64,000 bases of DNA from Leptospira ognonensis. Its GTDB lineage: Bacteria; Spirochaetota; Leptospiria; Leptospirales; Leptospiraceae. The notes beneath the pieces were generated by a model that was not told where the DNA came from, did not search any database, and saw nothing but the letters and a program-made list of their open reading frames with translations. The stretch is taken from assembly GCF_004770745.1 (NCBI RefSeq), contig NZ_RQGD01000039.1, positions 1 to 64,000 of the forward strand, given 5' to 3'. Position numbers and translations under genes: made by a program. Below are positions 7,958 to 16,320 of this stretch, piece after piece (the first letter of the stretch is position 1; every line of letters starts with the position of its first letter).

Positions 7958-8715
7958 GGTAGTGCCTCCAAAATACTTGATAGGGAAAAAATGGCAATGA
8001 GACTAAAAGAAATTTTCCTGAGTAATAGTGTAAATGTCTTCGGGATGTTTCGTGTCAAAATAGGAAAGAGGATCGCCACCAGTAGAATCCCCATAAATAG
8101 ATAAAAAAATAGTTTTGGTTCTGGAAGTTGCAATCCGTCTTTCCATTGGAACAGAAACGCAGCTACAGAAGTCACAAAAATCGGGAGCAAGCTCGTTGCT
8201 ACAGCCTTTTCATGAGGGAACTGAAAAAAAGATATCAAGGCGGGCATCATAAGCACTCCTCCTCCAAGTCCAGTAAGCGTAGTAAGAATTCCTAAAGCAA
8301 CGCCTAACATGGAACCAAGGATGGGAATGTTTTCTTTTCGTATCCTGGAATCATTTTTGTTCTTGTTTGGCCACCAAACACTAATCAATCCAAAGAGGGA
8401 TACGACAAAGAGTAATATAAAAATAATCCATTCAGACAACAAAACTTTTACTGGAATAAACAGAAAACTAGAGATGATTGAAAAAGGAATGATCCAAAGA
8501 GCAAGCTTCAGATCAACTTCCTCCCATTGCGTGAGGAGATTGAAAAAAGCAGAGAGCGCGACGGCTACAAGCGAGAAGCTCGTCGCTTCTTTCAAAGTCA
8601 TCTCAAAGTTGAGAATGAAAAGGGGAATTGAGATGAGTGCCCCTCCGGAACCGGTGAGTCCCATCACAAATCCAATGATGATACCAATCCAAAGAGCACT
8701 CATATTATTACCCAA
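7954..8715 (-). CDS. TauE/SafE-family sulfite/organosulfonate exporter-like permease
   Basis: The 253-residue protein has about eight hydrophobic segments arranged as two homologous halves, each opening with a glycine-rich stretch (GLTGSGGALISIP near the N-terminus and TGLGGGVLMMPAL in the middle). That is the TauE/SafE signature. Family members export sulfite, sulfoacetate or related anions; specificity cannot be read from sequence. It is one base before the RND gene stop and overlaps the dioxygenase-like gene as ATGA. The expected role is removal of sulfite formed by that enzyme. Confidence 0.85.
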   Translation of the reverse strand: MGNNMSALWIGIIIGFVMGLTGSGGALISIPLFILNFEMTLKEATSFSLVAVALSAFFNLLTQWEEVDLKLALWIIPFSIISSFLFIPVKVLLSEWIIFILLFVVSLFGLISVWWPNKNKNDSRIRKENIPILGSMLGVALGILTTLTGLGGGVLMMPALISFFQFPHEKAVATSLLPIFVTSVAAFLFQWKDGLQLPEPKLFFYLFMGILLVAILFPILTRNIPKTFTLLLRKISFSLIAIFSLSSILEALP

Positions 8716-11700
8716 TTAGACGAACAAATGTTCTTCTTCCTTCCTTAACAATTCTCTTTTCCGCGCATTCCCTACAAAGGAATAGTATAGTACTGGGACA
8801 GCAAAGCGACTGAGAATGGTAGCTGCAATTTCACCAAACATTAATGAGACGGCTAACCCCTGAAAGATAGGGTCAAAAAGCATAATGAAGGAACCGACGA
8901 TTACCGCTGAAGCCGTCAGTAACATTGGTCTAAAACGAACCACCCCAGCATGGATCACCGCTTCTTTCACCTCGACGCCTTTTTTTATTTCCGCTTCAAT
9001 GAAATCCACGAGAATGATCGAATTTCTTACGATGATCCCCGCGCCGGCTATAAATCCTATCATTGAAGTAGCAGTAAAATAAGCACCCATGATCCAATGT
9101 CCAGGCAAGATCCCGATAAGTGAAATCGGAATGGGAGCCATGATGATGAGTGGTACGGTATAACTTCGAAACCAACCAAGCACCAGAATATAAATCAATA
9201 CCATGACAACAGCAAATGCTCCTCCTAAATCACGGAAAACTTCATAGGTGATATACCATTCTCCATCCCACTTGACTACAGGCTTTGTAGTATTCCATGG
9301 AACTTCCGCTGTCCTTGTTTCATATTGAATTTTTGGCGCAATCTTTAACATACCATAAACGGGAGATTCTTCTGCCCCAGAGAGTTCACTTGTAACGTAA
9401 GAAACGGGTTTCAGATTTTTACGAAATAAAGCCCTATCTTCTTCGATCCTTGGAGTTCCGAGAACCAAGGAGGCAGGGATTACACCCGTTTCCATGGACA
9501 GAAGATTCTGACCGCTAAAAGGACTTTTATTTGAACGAAACGTCTGTTCGACGGAAAGATTTACGGTAACTTCCTCAGGCTCCGAAGCATCAGAAAGACT
9601 TACCAAGGGCGATTCTGAAAATAAATACCTGCCAGTTCCCGCAAGTGACATGGCTCGAATCCCAAAAGTCCCAGCCTTATCATAAGCGATTGGATAGACA
9701 ATTTTTGGACGGCCATTGCGTAGACTCGTATCTAAATCCACAACACTAGGCTCTGCCGCAAAGATATTGTAAACTTCATCGGCAACTTTCTTTCGTTCGG
9801 CGGAATTTGGTCCATAAATTTCCGCAACCATTGTCGCCATAACAGGTGGACCCGGTGGAATTTCTAAAACCTTTGTGATGACACCGTGTTTCTTTCCAAA
9901 ACTACGTATGAGCGGACGAAGAGATTCAATCACTTCATGACTCGATTCTTTTCGATCCGATTTATTTTTCAAAACAATTTGTAAATCATTCATGGATTCC
10001 AAATTTCTTAGAAAAGAATGTTTTACCATTCCCGAAAAGGAGAACGGTGCGGAATCACCAGTGTAAACTTGAATTTTCATCACATTTTCGTTAGCGAGAA
10101 GGGACGCGATCAACTCTTCACTTTTAAGTAACCCGACTTCTCTACTTGTCATCGGTGGATAATCAAGTAGCACTTGGAATTCCTCTTTGTTATCAAAAGG
10201 AAGCATCTTGACTTTTACTAATTTTAAGGCAACGAATCCCATGGATATGAATAGCAAACCAATGATGATGATTCCAAACAAACTTGCATTCTTCTTTGTC
10301 GCTAGTAGCCAATTCGTGAAGATAATATAAATTTTATCGAGCTTAGATATCGACTCTTCCTTCGAATCACTATGTTTTTCTTTCTGCTTGTGCTTTAGCA
10401 ATCTTACGGAAGCCCACGGAGTGATGATAAATGCAACAAAAAGTGAAAGAATCATCGCAAGACTTGCACCCACGGGAATCGGTTTCATATACGGACCCAT
10501 GAGACCCCGAACAAAAGCCATTGGCAAGATTGCTGCAATTACAGTAAATGTTGCAAGTATTGTTGGATTCCCTACTTCAGATACACCTTGTAACGTCGCT
10601 TTGACGATACCTAGATGCGGATTCTCTTCCATATGACGTTCAATATTTTCTACAACGACGATTGCATCATCTACTAGAATTCCGATGGAAAAAATCAGTG
10701 CAAACAGGGTGACACGATTTAGTGTATAGTCCATAAAGTAATACACTGCTAACGTAAGCGCAAGCGTCACAGGAATCGCAATGGCGACAACAAGTGATGC
10801 TCTCCAACCCATCCAAAGCGCGATGAGTATGGTAACTGATAAAGTTGCGATCATTAAGTGTTCGATCAATTCATGAGATTTATCTGCTGCAGTGCTTCCA
10901 TAATTCCTTACGACTGATAATTTAACATCACTTGGTAATTCTGATTGGTAAGCTTGTGCACGAGTAAGTAAATCTTCTGCAAGAGTCACAACATTCGTGC
11001 CTTTTCTTTTCGCAAAAACAATGGAAACAGCATTGCGCTTTTTAGCTCCATATTCTTTATCATAGAGATATGATGATTTTGTTCTCTCTTCTGGACCTTC
11101 AAAAACTTTTGCTATATCGTTCAAACGAATGACTCGCCCACCACGTTGAACAATGGGAAGCCTTTCTACTTCTAAGATTCCATTAATTTGACCACCAACT
11201 TCAACATCCATGACCTTATCTTTCGACCAATTATTACCAGCAGGGAGAAAACTATCGTTCGCTTGAAGTGAACTAGCAACTTCTAAAAGGGTAACTCCAT
11301 AACGCGCCATATCTCCTGGATTTACAATCACTCGAACTACTTTTTTTCTTCCACCCAACAGTTCCACATTCGCCAAATCAGGAGTAGATGATAACTCTCT
11401 TGCCAATGGCGCGATCTTACCTCTTAAACTATAGTCATCCATAGTCTCAGAACTAAACGTAAGTGTTAAAAAAGGAACATCATCTATCGAGAAAGATTTG
11501 ACTAGTGGATCCATTACATTTTTTGGAAGCCATTGCCTTGTTTCCATGAGCTTATGATGAATTTTAACCAGAGATGGTTCTATGGGCTCTCCTACCTTGA
11601 ACCGAACCGTAACGAGCCCTCCATGCCATTTGCTTGTTGAATAGATGTACTCCACGCCTTCAATTCCCCAAATCGCCCGCTCAACCACCTCGATTACCTT

Positions 11701-11916
11701 TCGCTCGGTCTCCTCAGGAGAGAAACCTGGTGCAGGGATCTGTATATCTACCATGGGCACGCTAATTTGTGGCTCTTCTTCTTTGGGAGTTAAAAAAACG
11801 GAAATAACGCCGATGAGCAAGCTTCCGATTGCTATGACGGGAGTTAGTTTCGAAAACATAAACATCTCAGCGAGTTTTCCCGCAAATCCTCTTTTAATTA
11901 GTTGAAGCTGGTTCAT
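8716..11916 (-). CDS. RND-superfamily efflux transporter, inner-membrane pump
   Basis: The 1066-residue protein has the AcrB-like repeat: one N-terminal helix, a large periplasmic loop, a six-helix bundle, a second loop and a second bundle. TM4 has the proton-relay pair in ILVDDAIVVVENIER. In TM10 the usual Lys of KNAILI is Arg (GIIVRNSIILVDF), as in a subset of RND pumps. The ATG start overlaps the TolC gene by 23 bases. No membrane-fusion adaptor is encoded nearby, although tripartite pumps need one. The operon suggests a substrate connected with reactive sulfur or thiol stress, but metal or drug efflux is equally possible from sequence. Confidence 0.9.
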   Translation of the reverse strand: MNQLQLIKRGFAGKLAEMFMFSKLTPVIAIGSLLIGVISVFLTPKEEEPQISVPMVDIQIPAPGFSPEETERKVIEVVERAIWGIEGVEYIYSTSKWHGGLVTVRFKVGEPIEPSLVKIHHKLMETRQWLPKNVMDPLVKSFSIDDVPFLTLTFSSETMDDYSLRGKIAPLARELSSTPDLANVELLGGRKKVVRVIVNPGDMARYGVTLLEVASSLQANDSFLPAGNNWSKDKVMDVEVGGQINGILEVERLPIVQRGGRVIRLNDIAKVFEGPEERTKSSYLYDKEYGAKKRNAVSIVFAKRKGTNVVTLAEDLLTRAQAYQSELPSDVKLSVVRNYGSTAADKSHELIEHLMIATLSVTILIALWMGWRASLVVAIAIPVTLALTLAVYYFMDYTLNRVTLFALIFSIGILVDDAIVVVENIERHMEENPHLGIVKATLQGVSEVGNPTILATFTVIAAILPMAFVRGLMGPYMKPIPVGASLAMILSLFVAFIITPWASVRLLKHKQKEKHSDSKEESISKLDKIYIIFTNWLLATKKNASLFGIIIIGLLFISMGFVALKLVKVKMLPFDNKEEFQVLLDYPPMTSREVGLLKSEELIASLLANENVMKIQVYTGDSAPFSFSGMVKHSFLRNLESMNDLQIVLKNKSDRKESSHEVIESLRPLIRSFGKKHGVITKVLEIPPGPPVMATMVAEIYGPNSAERKKVADEVYNIFAAEPSVVDLDTSLRNGRPKIVYPIAYDKAGTFGIRAMSLAGTGRYLFSESPLVSLSDASEPEEVTVNLSVEQTFRSNKSPFSGQNLLSMETGVIPASLVLGTPRIEEDRALFRKNLKPVSYVTSELSGAEESPVYGMLKIAPKIQYETRTAEVPWNTTKPVVKWDGEWYITYEVFRDLGGAFAVVMVLIYILVLGWFRSYTVPLIIMAPIPISLIGILPGHWIMGAYFTATSMIGFIAGAGIIVRNSIILVDFIEAEIKKGVEVKEAVIHAGVVRFRPMLLTASAVIVGSFIMLFDPIFQGLAVSLMFGEIAATILSRFAVPVLYYSFVGNARKRELLRKEEEHLFV

Positions 11917-13312
11917 TACTATTTCCTTTTTGTATTAAATGTAACTCGGATCTGACGCGTATGTAATTTAGCTCAATATCTAACATTGACTTTGCAACAT
12001 CAATGGAACGATTTAAAACTTCCGCAAACTGAATCGCATTAACAGCACCGGATTGAAATAACCTCTGCATGTAAACCACCTGCTCCTCTTGGTTTTTCAA
12101 AGAATCTTTGATGAGTAGATAGTTTTCTCTCAAAGCAACTTCTTGATTTGTTAAAGTTTTTACAAAGGCCTCTTCTTTATTTCTTGTTTCTTCCAATCTC
12201 TTTCGCATGGCCTCTGCTTGCAGTTTTGCCTCTTCCACGGCACCCATGTCCTTTGGGTTATAGAGATTCATTTGCACATAAAAACCCGCGTTGTATGCCG
12301 TTTGGGTGCTTCGGCTTCCACTATAGGCATTTGCTTCCGAGTAGACTCCCACTCTAGGTAAAAACTTTGACATTTCCATTTCTGATTTTAACCCCTCAGT
12401 TTCCGTATAAATAGAGAGTGCCTTTGTATAATTTGAATCACCTTTTTCACCTAATTTAGGGAAGTGGGTATCTACAAAGGGAAATAGATCTGCTGAGATC
12501 GTCTGGATTTGTTCTGCTTCCATACCTGAGAGTAGGGAAAGATTTTCTTTGAATTCGAGAAGTTGGTTGGAAGATTCTTTGCTCATTGCATCCAAACGAT
12601 TTTTTAAGGACTTGAGTGCCAAATATCCAGAATACCCGACAGGATTACTCTTGTTTGCCAGTTGGTATCCTGACTGGAAACGAGACTCTGTCTTGGAGAT
12701 TTGTTCCAGTCTTGTTTTATATTCTGCAATCGATTGTAATCCTCTATAATAAAGTGCCAAGTTGGCAAACTCTCTATCCCTCAAAGCCTCTTTCTCAAAT
12801 TTTATACCAATAGATCTCTTTTCTTGTATTTTGGATAAAGTCTGACTTGCACCACCCTCATACACAGGTAAGTCTATCCCGAGACTTCCACGAGAATATG
12901 TATTGGAACCAGGATTGTTCAGAGTGTCTTTAGCAAATAGATTGGCTGTATCCGAATTAAGAGTGTTATACGGTTGGTTATTGCTATCTAGAAAATTACC
13001 CGGTCTAACTCGAGCGGACGCGGTTGAAAAGTCCGCATCAGTGGCAGATCTTTGCCCTAATTTACCGAGTAAGTTCAAAGCCGGATCGTTCGTATTATAG
13101 GCTCGAACGTCTGTGTAAACACGCGGGAGCCAATGTCTATCGCTTCTTTCCTTTGCTACTTCCGAGGCCTTGTATTCAAGCTGTTTTGCCTGCCTACCAA
13201 GGGAGTGGCTTTCTACTTTTTGCCAAAGTTCTTCAAACGAAAGTGAATCCGCAAACAAGAATCCTGGAACCATCAGTAGTGAATGGACAACAATCATTAA
13301 CGCGCGTTTCAT
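11894..13312 (-). CDS. TolC-family outer-membrane efflux channel
   Basis: This 472-residue protein starts with a signal peptide (MKRALMIVV... FLFA) and continues with two helical repeats of the outer-membrane efflux family, including long heptad-rich stretches (around residues 195-260 and 345-470). A region with GSRST and Asn/Gly-rich segments probably forms the beta-barrel strands. It would give the RND pump an exit duct through the outer membrane. The start lies three bases after the DUF2892 gene stop and the 3' end overlaps the pump gene. Confidence 0.88.
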   Translation of the reverse strand: MKRALMIVVHSLLMVPGFLFADSLSFEELWQKVESHSLGRQAKQLEYKASEVAKERSDRHWLPRVYTDVRAYNTNDPALNLLGKLGQRSATDADFSTASARVRPGNFLDSNNQPYNTLNSDTANLFAKDTLNNPGSNTYSRGSLGIDLPVYEGGASQTLSKIQEKRSIGIKFEKEALRDREFANLALYYRGLQSIAEYKTRLEQISKTESRFQSGYQLANKSNPVGYSGYLALKSLKNRLDAMSKESSNQLLEFKENLSLLSGMEAEQIQTISADLFPFVDTHFPKLGEKGDSNYTKALSIYTETEGLKSEMEMSKFLPRVGVYSEANAYSGSRSTQTAYNAGFYVQMNLYNPKDMGAVEEAKLQAEAMRKRLEETRNKEEAFVKTLTNQEVALRENYLLIKDSLKNQEEQVVYMQRLFQSGAVNAIQFAEVLNRSIDVAKSMLDIELNYIRVRSELHLIQKGNSNEPASTN

Positions 13313-13315
13313 GTT

Positions 13316-13549
13316 CTACTCCCGGTTACACTTAGCTGCAAAACCAAGCTTATTCAATATTACGGACATAACGCAAAATCCCGTGGTTGCGAAAACCACT
13401 AGATTGATCCCTACAAGCAAATTCAGTAAATACCCAAATGGGGAAACTAAATAGCCGATGGAAATGCCTGCGAGGCTAAACAAACCTGCGAGCAAAAAAA
13501 TAGTCCTTTCTAAATACCATGTTTTGGTTGAAGCTAAATACATTACCAT
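13316..13549 (-). CDS. DUF2892-type small membrane protein
   Basis: The 77-residue protein has two hydrophobic segments (about 13-33 and 36-60) and the pattern of DUF2892 (YgaP-type) proteins: an Arg near the N-terminus before the first helix, a Gly-rich turn, then GINLVVFATTGFC before the end. Such proteins often accompany rhodanese, persulfide dioxygenase and TauE genes. The first ATG (13549) overlaps an operator-like sequence; a second ATG at 13543 is equally possible. It is the first gene of the operon that runs to crcB. Confidence 0.75.
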   Translation of the reverse strand: MVMYLASTKTWYLERTIFLLAGLFSLAGISIGYLVSPFGYLLNLLVGINLVVFATTGFCVMSVILNKLGFAAKCNRE

Positions 13550-13563
13550 ACCCCCTATAGTAT
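13548..13563. promoter_or_regulatory. CsoR/CstR-type operator half-conserved, overlapping the operon start codon
   Basis: ATACCCCCTATAGTAT spans 13548-13563. It matches the outer ATAC...GTAT and one C-tract of the two better sites nearby. It lies downstream of the inferred transcription start and overlaps the first ATG of the DUF2892 gene. Probably a secondary repressor site. Confidence 0.5.
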
Positions 13564-13578
13564 GCTAGTCACAACGCC

Positions 13579-13608
13579 AAGATACCCGTGGGGGTATGTT
13601 GGCGTCAA
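13579..13608 (-). promoter_or_regulatory. Operon promoter with embedded CsoR/CstR-type operator
   Basis: Reading the minus strand, TTGACG (13608-13603) is a -35 element and TATCTT (13584-13579) a -10 element, 18 bases apart. The operator ATACCCGTGGGGGTAT (13582-13597) occupies the spacer and part of the -10, so a bound repressor would block RNA polymerase. It should control the six genes from 13549 to 6678. Confidence 0.65.
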
Positions 13609-13647
13609 GTTGGTTTTGCGATTTTTTTAAGGTAGGAGAGGGTAAGC

Positions 13648-13914
13648 TTAGAGAGAAAAGGCTGCCTTGATGGCCTTTTTCACATCTAGTTCGATGGAAT
13701 TCGTATTTTTTCTCTCTTTAAAACAAGAATCCATATACTCTTGAATGTACGCCTCACCAAATTTTTTCATTGCCTGATGCGATGCTTTGAGCAATAAGAT
13801 GGCTTTTTCACAGTCCTTCTCATCTTCAAGAATTGTTTTTTTTATGGCTTCCAGTTGTCCCTGGATGCGATTGATACGGTGTATGAGTTTTGTTTTCTCT
13901 TCTTGGCTGACCAT
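13648..13914 (-). CDS. CsoR/CstR-family thiol-type transcriptional repressor
   Basis: The 88-residue all-helical protein fits the DUF156 family: RINRIQGQLEAIKK at 13-26, a Cys after KD (C35), and YMDSC (C64). Copper-sensing CsoR uses Cys-His-Cys; here the His four residues before the second Cys is Tyr60, leaving only C35 and C64. Two cysteines without the His is the pattern of CstR, which reacts with persulfides to form C-to-C di- and trisulfides and releases DNA. An ATACCCC-TT-GGGGTAT operator lies seven bases upstream of its ATG, indicating autoregulation. Two more sites lie just downstream at the next promoter. FrmR-type aldehyde sensing is an alternative but lacks the N-terminal Pro-Cys. 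Confidence 0.85.
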   Translation of the reverse strand: MVSQEEKTKLIHRINRIQGQLEAIKKTILEDEKDCEKAILLLKASHQAMKKFGEAYIQEYMDSCFKERKNTNSIELDVKKAIKAAFSL

Positions 13915-13920
13915 GAAGCG

Positions 13921-13949
13921 AATACCCCTTGGGGTATTTAATCTGTCAA
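13921..13949 (-). promoter_or_regulatory. Repressor autoregulatory promoter/operator
   Basis: AATACCCC-TT-GGGGTATT at 13921-13938 is an 18-base inverted repeat with perfect arms. On the minus strand it follows a consensus TTGACA (13949-13944), so the operator overlaps the expected -10 position. The start codon is only seven bases beyond the operator, which implies a very short or absent leader. Confidence 0.7.
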
Positions 13950-14015
13950 CTGAAATTCAAAATCGTTTGGTGATAAAGAGATTGCCATTCGTGAATTCAC
14001 TGGAATGCTATACTT

Positions 14016-14432
14016 ATGGATTTTTTACTTTATAGCTACTACCTACTATTCTCTATCATCCTCCTTACGCCATTTTTATTATTTCATTTCAAATTTCAGG
14101 AAAATAGATCTACGTTTGGCAGTGACTCGAATGAATCGCTCATGCCCCTCAAACAAAAAAAATCGAATACTTTGGACTCTTTAAAGGATTTACGTTCGGA
14201 TTTCCATTCTGGCAAAATTTCCGAGGAAGAATTTCAATCGATCAGCATACCTTATTTAAACGAACTCGATTCTATCGAAGCACAACTCACGGTCTTAAAA
14301 ACGAGGGCCATTCCACAAACATTGGAACCTGTAAAAATTTCGGGCGATTGGAAATGTTCTAATTGTGGATCTCTGATCCAAGTCCCAAAAGCAAAATTTT
14401 GCCCTGAGTGCGGATCCTCAAGAATGGCTTAA
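14016..14432 (+). CDS. Membrane-anchored zinc-ribbon protein, function unknown
   Basis: The 138-residue protein has an N-terminal membrane segment (about 5-24), a charged helical region with the pattern FHSGKISEEEFQ, and a C-terminal zinc ribbon of two CxxC knuckles (C114/C117 and C129/C132). Zinc ribbons of this kind mediate protein or nucleic-acid contacts; the helical part resembles short-coiled linkers in similar small membrane proteins. Its 3' end interlocks with the ABC exporter gene as TTAA, each strand using the same four bases for its stop. It diverges from the sulfur-responsive repressor gene, but no functional link is shown. Confidence 0.75.
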   Translation: MDFLLYSYYLLFSIILLTPFLLFHFKFQENRSTFGSDSNESLMPLKQKKSNTLDSLKDLRSDFHSGKISEEEFQSISIPYLNELDSIEAQLTVLKTRAIPQTLEPVKISGDWKCSNCGSLIQVPKAKFCPECGSSRMA

Positions 14433-16318
14433 GAATCTTGTGAAGGTGTAAATTGCATTTCATACAAACGTTTGTACTTTGAGGCTTGATTGGCTAGTAA
14501 CTCGGTATGGCTGCCACTTTCTACAATTTCTCCATTCTCTATATAGTATATTGTATCAGCTATTTTAACAGTAGAAAGTCGATGAGCGATAATGATGACT
14601 GTCTTTTGAGAATATAACCTAACGAAAGCCTGTTGAATCAACCTTTCTGATTCTGTATCGAGCGCGCTCGTAGCTTCGTCTAAAATCAATACTTCTGGAT
14701 TAGCGAGTAAAGTTCTTGCTATCGATATACGTTGGCGTTGGCCACCGCTAAGCATGACACCTCTTTCGCCAACAATAGTATCAAAACCTTCTTCGAAAGA
14801 TTCGATAAATTCAGTTGCAAAAGCATCGTCTGCTGCCTGTCGTATTTGGCTTTCTGTAGCTTGAGGGAATCCATAGGAAATGTTTTCTCGAACAGAACCA
14901 TTGAATAAAAATATATTTTGGGAAACTACACCTATCCTACATCGTAAATTATCCAATTTTAGGTTTTTCGCATCTACTCCATCCCACAAAATGCTACCTG
15001 CGGTAGGATCGATTAGCCTTGGCAGTAAATCTATTAGCGTAGATTTTCCCGCACCTGATGATCCAACTATGGCGATTGTTCCCCCTTTGGGAATCACAAG
15101 ATTTAGCTCCTTCAGTGCATATGTTTCAGTGCCTGGATAAATATACGAAACATTTTGATAACATATATTTTTCTGAAGAGGGCCAAGATCATTTGCTACG
15201 TCAGGATCTTTAATGTCTGTTTCTCGAGAGAGAATTTCAAAAACTCTTTCCCCAGCCGAAGCAGAAGCCTGAACTAGATTCACAAGAATACCCATTTGTT
15301 TGAGTGGGCGCATGAGAAAAATGAGAGTGATGAAGAATACGAGAAATCTTCCTTTTGAAAAACTAGGATCCTCAAGGAGATATGCTCCAATTCCTAAAAA
15401 TATCATGGTAACGATAGAGCCAGATAATTCGATTAATGCTGGCCCGATTTGGTGATAAAAATGTGTTTTGAACGTTTTCTCTGAGAGGTCATGATTTACT
15501 TCATAAAAACGCTCAGCCTCTTTATCTTCCATAGAAAAAGCACGTATCACCCGGATACCTGAAATCACTTCTTGCAAATCTCCGTTCAATGCGGACAGTC
15601 TATCTTGTTGGCTTTTTGTGGAGCGTCGAATTCGATCCGCGAGGGTACTAACGGGACCTAAAATGAAAGGAATGATGATAAAAACCAAAAAGAACAACTG
15701 CCAGCTTAACACAAGTAATATGACGAGATGTATTATGATTGAAAAAAAATCATTGATTGCATCTTTTAAATCATTTGAAACTACTTTTCCGACAGTATCC
15801 ACATCATTTATAATGCGGCTCATTAGAATGCCTGTTTTTTCCCGAAGAAAATCGTTTAACGGCAGTTCTTGAAGCTTTTCATAGAGCGACTGACGCAGAT
15901 CCCTGACAGAGAGTAGACCTGCAGAATTGACAAAATAGATCGTACCAGCGAGACAGATTAATTTCAAAAGATATATCGGCAGGATCACGAGACAGAACAA
16001 AAATACTAGCTCATCTGGAGTCCGCTTTGAAAGTTCCGAGTTGATATATACTTTTGTTTGTGCGAAAAAAAATTGGCCATACTCGAGAGTATAACCAGGA
16101 ACATCCTTTTCTGTTTTTTTGAGCATCTCTTGGTCTTTTTTAGTTAGGGAAAGTTGAAACTTGTAGTTTTCTCCAGAACCCAAAGAATCAAAGATGGGAA
16201 TGAGTGATGTGAGAGAGGCTCCATTGAAAATGGATACGAAAATTGATAAAAAAATGCCTACAGAGAGTCTGTATTTGTATTTTAATAAATATGGCCAAAG
16301 TTTTCGATAGATCTTCAC
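14429..16318 (-). CDS. MsbA-like ABC exporter (fused membrane and ATPase domains)
   Basis: The 629-residue half-transporter has six hydrophobic segments in the first 340 residues and a nucleotide-binding domain after them. The domain shows Walker A GSSGAGKST (about 417), signature LSGGQRQR (about 521) and Walker B ILDEATSALD (about 545). The sequence is closest in style to MsbA lipid flippases and bacterial multidrug exporters; a periplasmic loop insertion after TM1 (GSGENYKFQL...) lengthens it. The GTG start at 16318 lies two bases from the divergent lipoprotein start, and no clear ribosome-binding site precedes it. Lipid A or drug export is inferred only from family. Confidence 0.88.
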   Translation of the reverse strand: MKIYRKLWPYLLKYKYRLSVGIFLSIFVSIFNGASLTSLIPIFDSLGSGENYKFQLSLTKKDQEMLKKTEKDVPGYTLEYGQFFFAQTKVYINSELSKRTPDELVFLFCLVILPIYLLKLICLAGTIYFVNSAGLLSVRDLRQSLYEKLQELPLNDFLREKTGILMSRIINDVDTVGKVVSNDLKDAINDFFSIIIHLVILLVLSWQLFFLVFIIIPFILGPVSTLADRIRRSTKSQQDRLSALNGDLQEVISGIRVIRAFSMEDKEAERFYEVNHDLSEKTFKTHFYHQIGPALIELSGSIVTMIFLGIGAYLLEDPSFSKGRFLVFFITLIFLMRPLKQMGILVNLVQASASAGERVFEILSRETDIKDPDVANDLGPLQKNICYQNVSYIYPGTETYALKELNLVIPKGGTIAIVGSSGAGKSTLIDLLPRLIDPTAGSILWDGVDAKNLKLDNLRCRIGVVSQNIFLFNGSVRENISYGFPQATESQIRQAADDAFATEFIESFEEGFDTIVGERGVMLSGGQRQRISIARTLLANPEVLILDEATSALDTESERLIQQAFVRLYSQKTVIIIAHRLSTVKIADTIYYIENGEIVESGSHTELLANQASKYKRLYEMQFTPSQDS

Positions 16319-16320
16319 GT

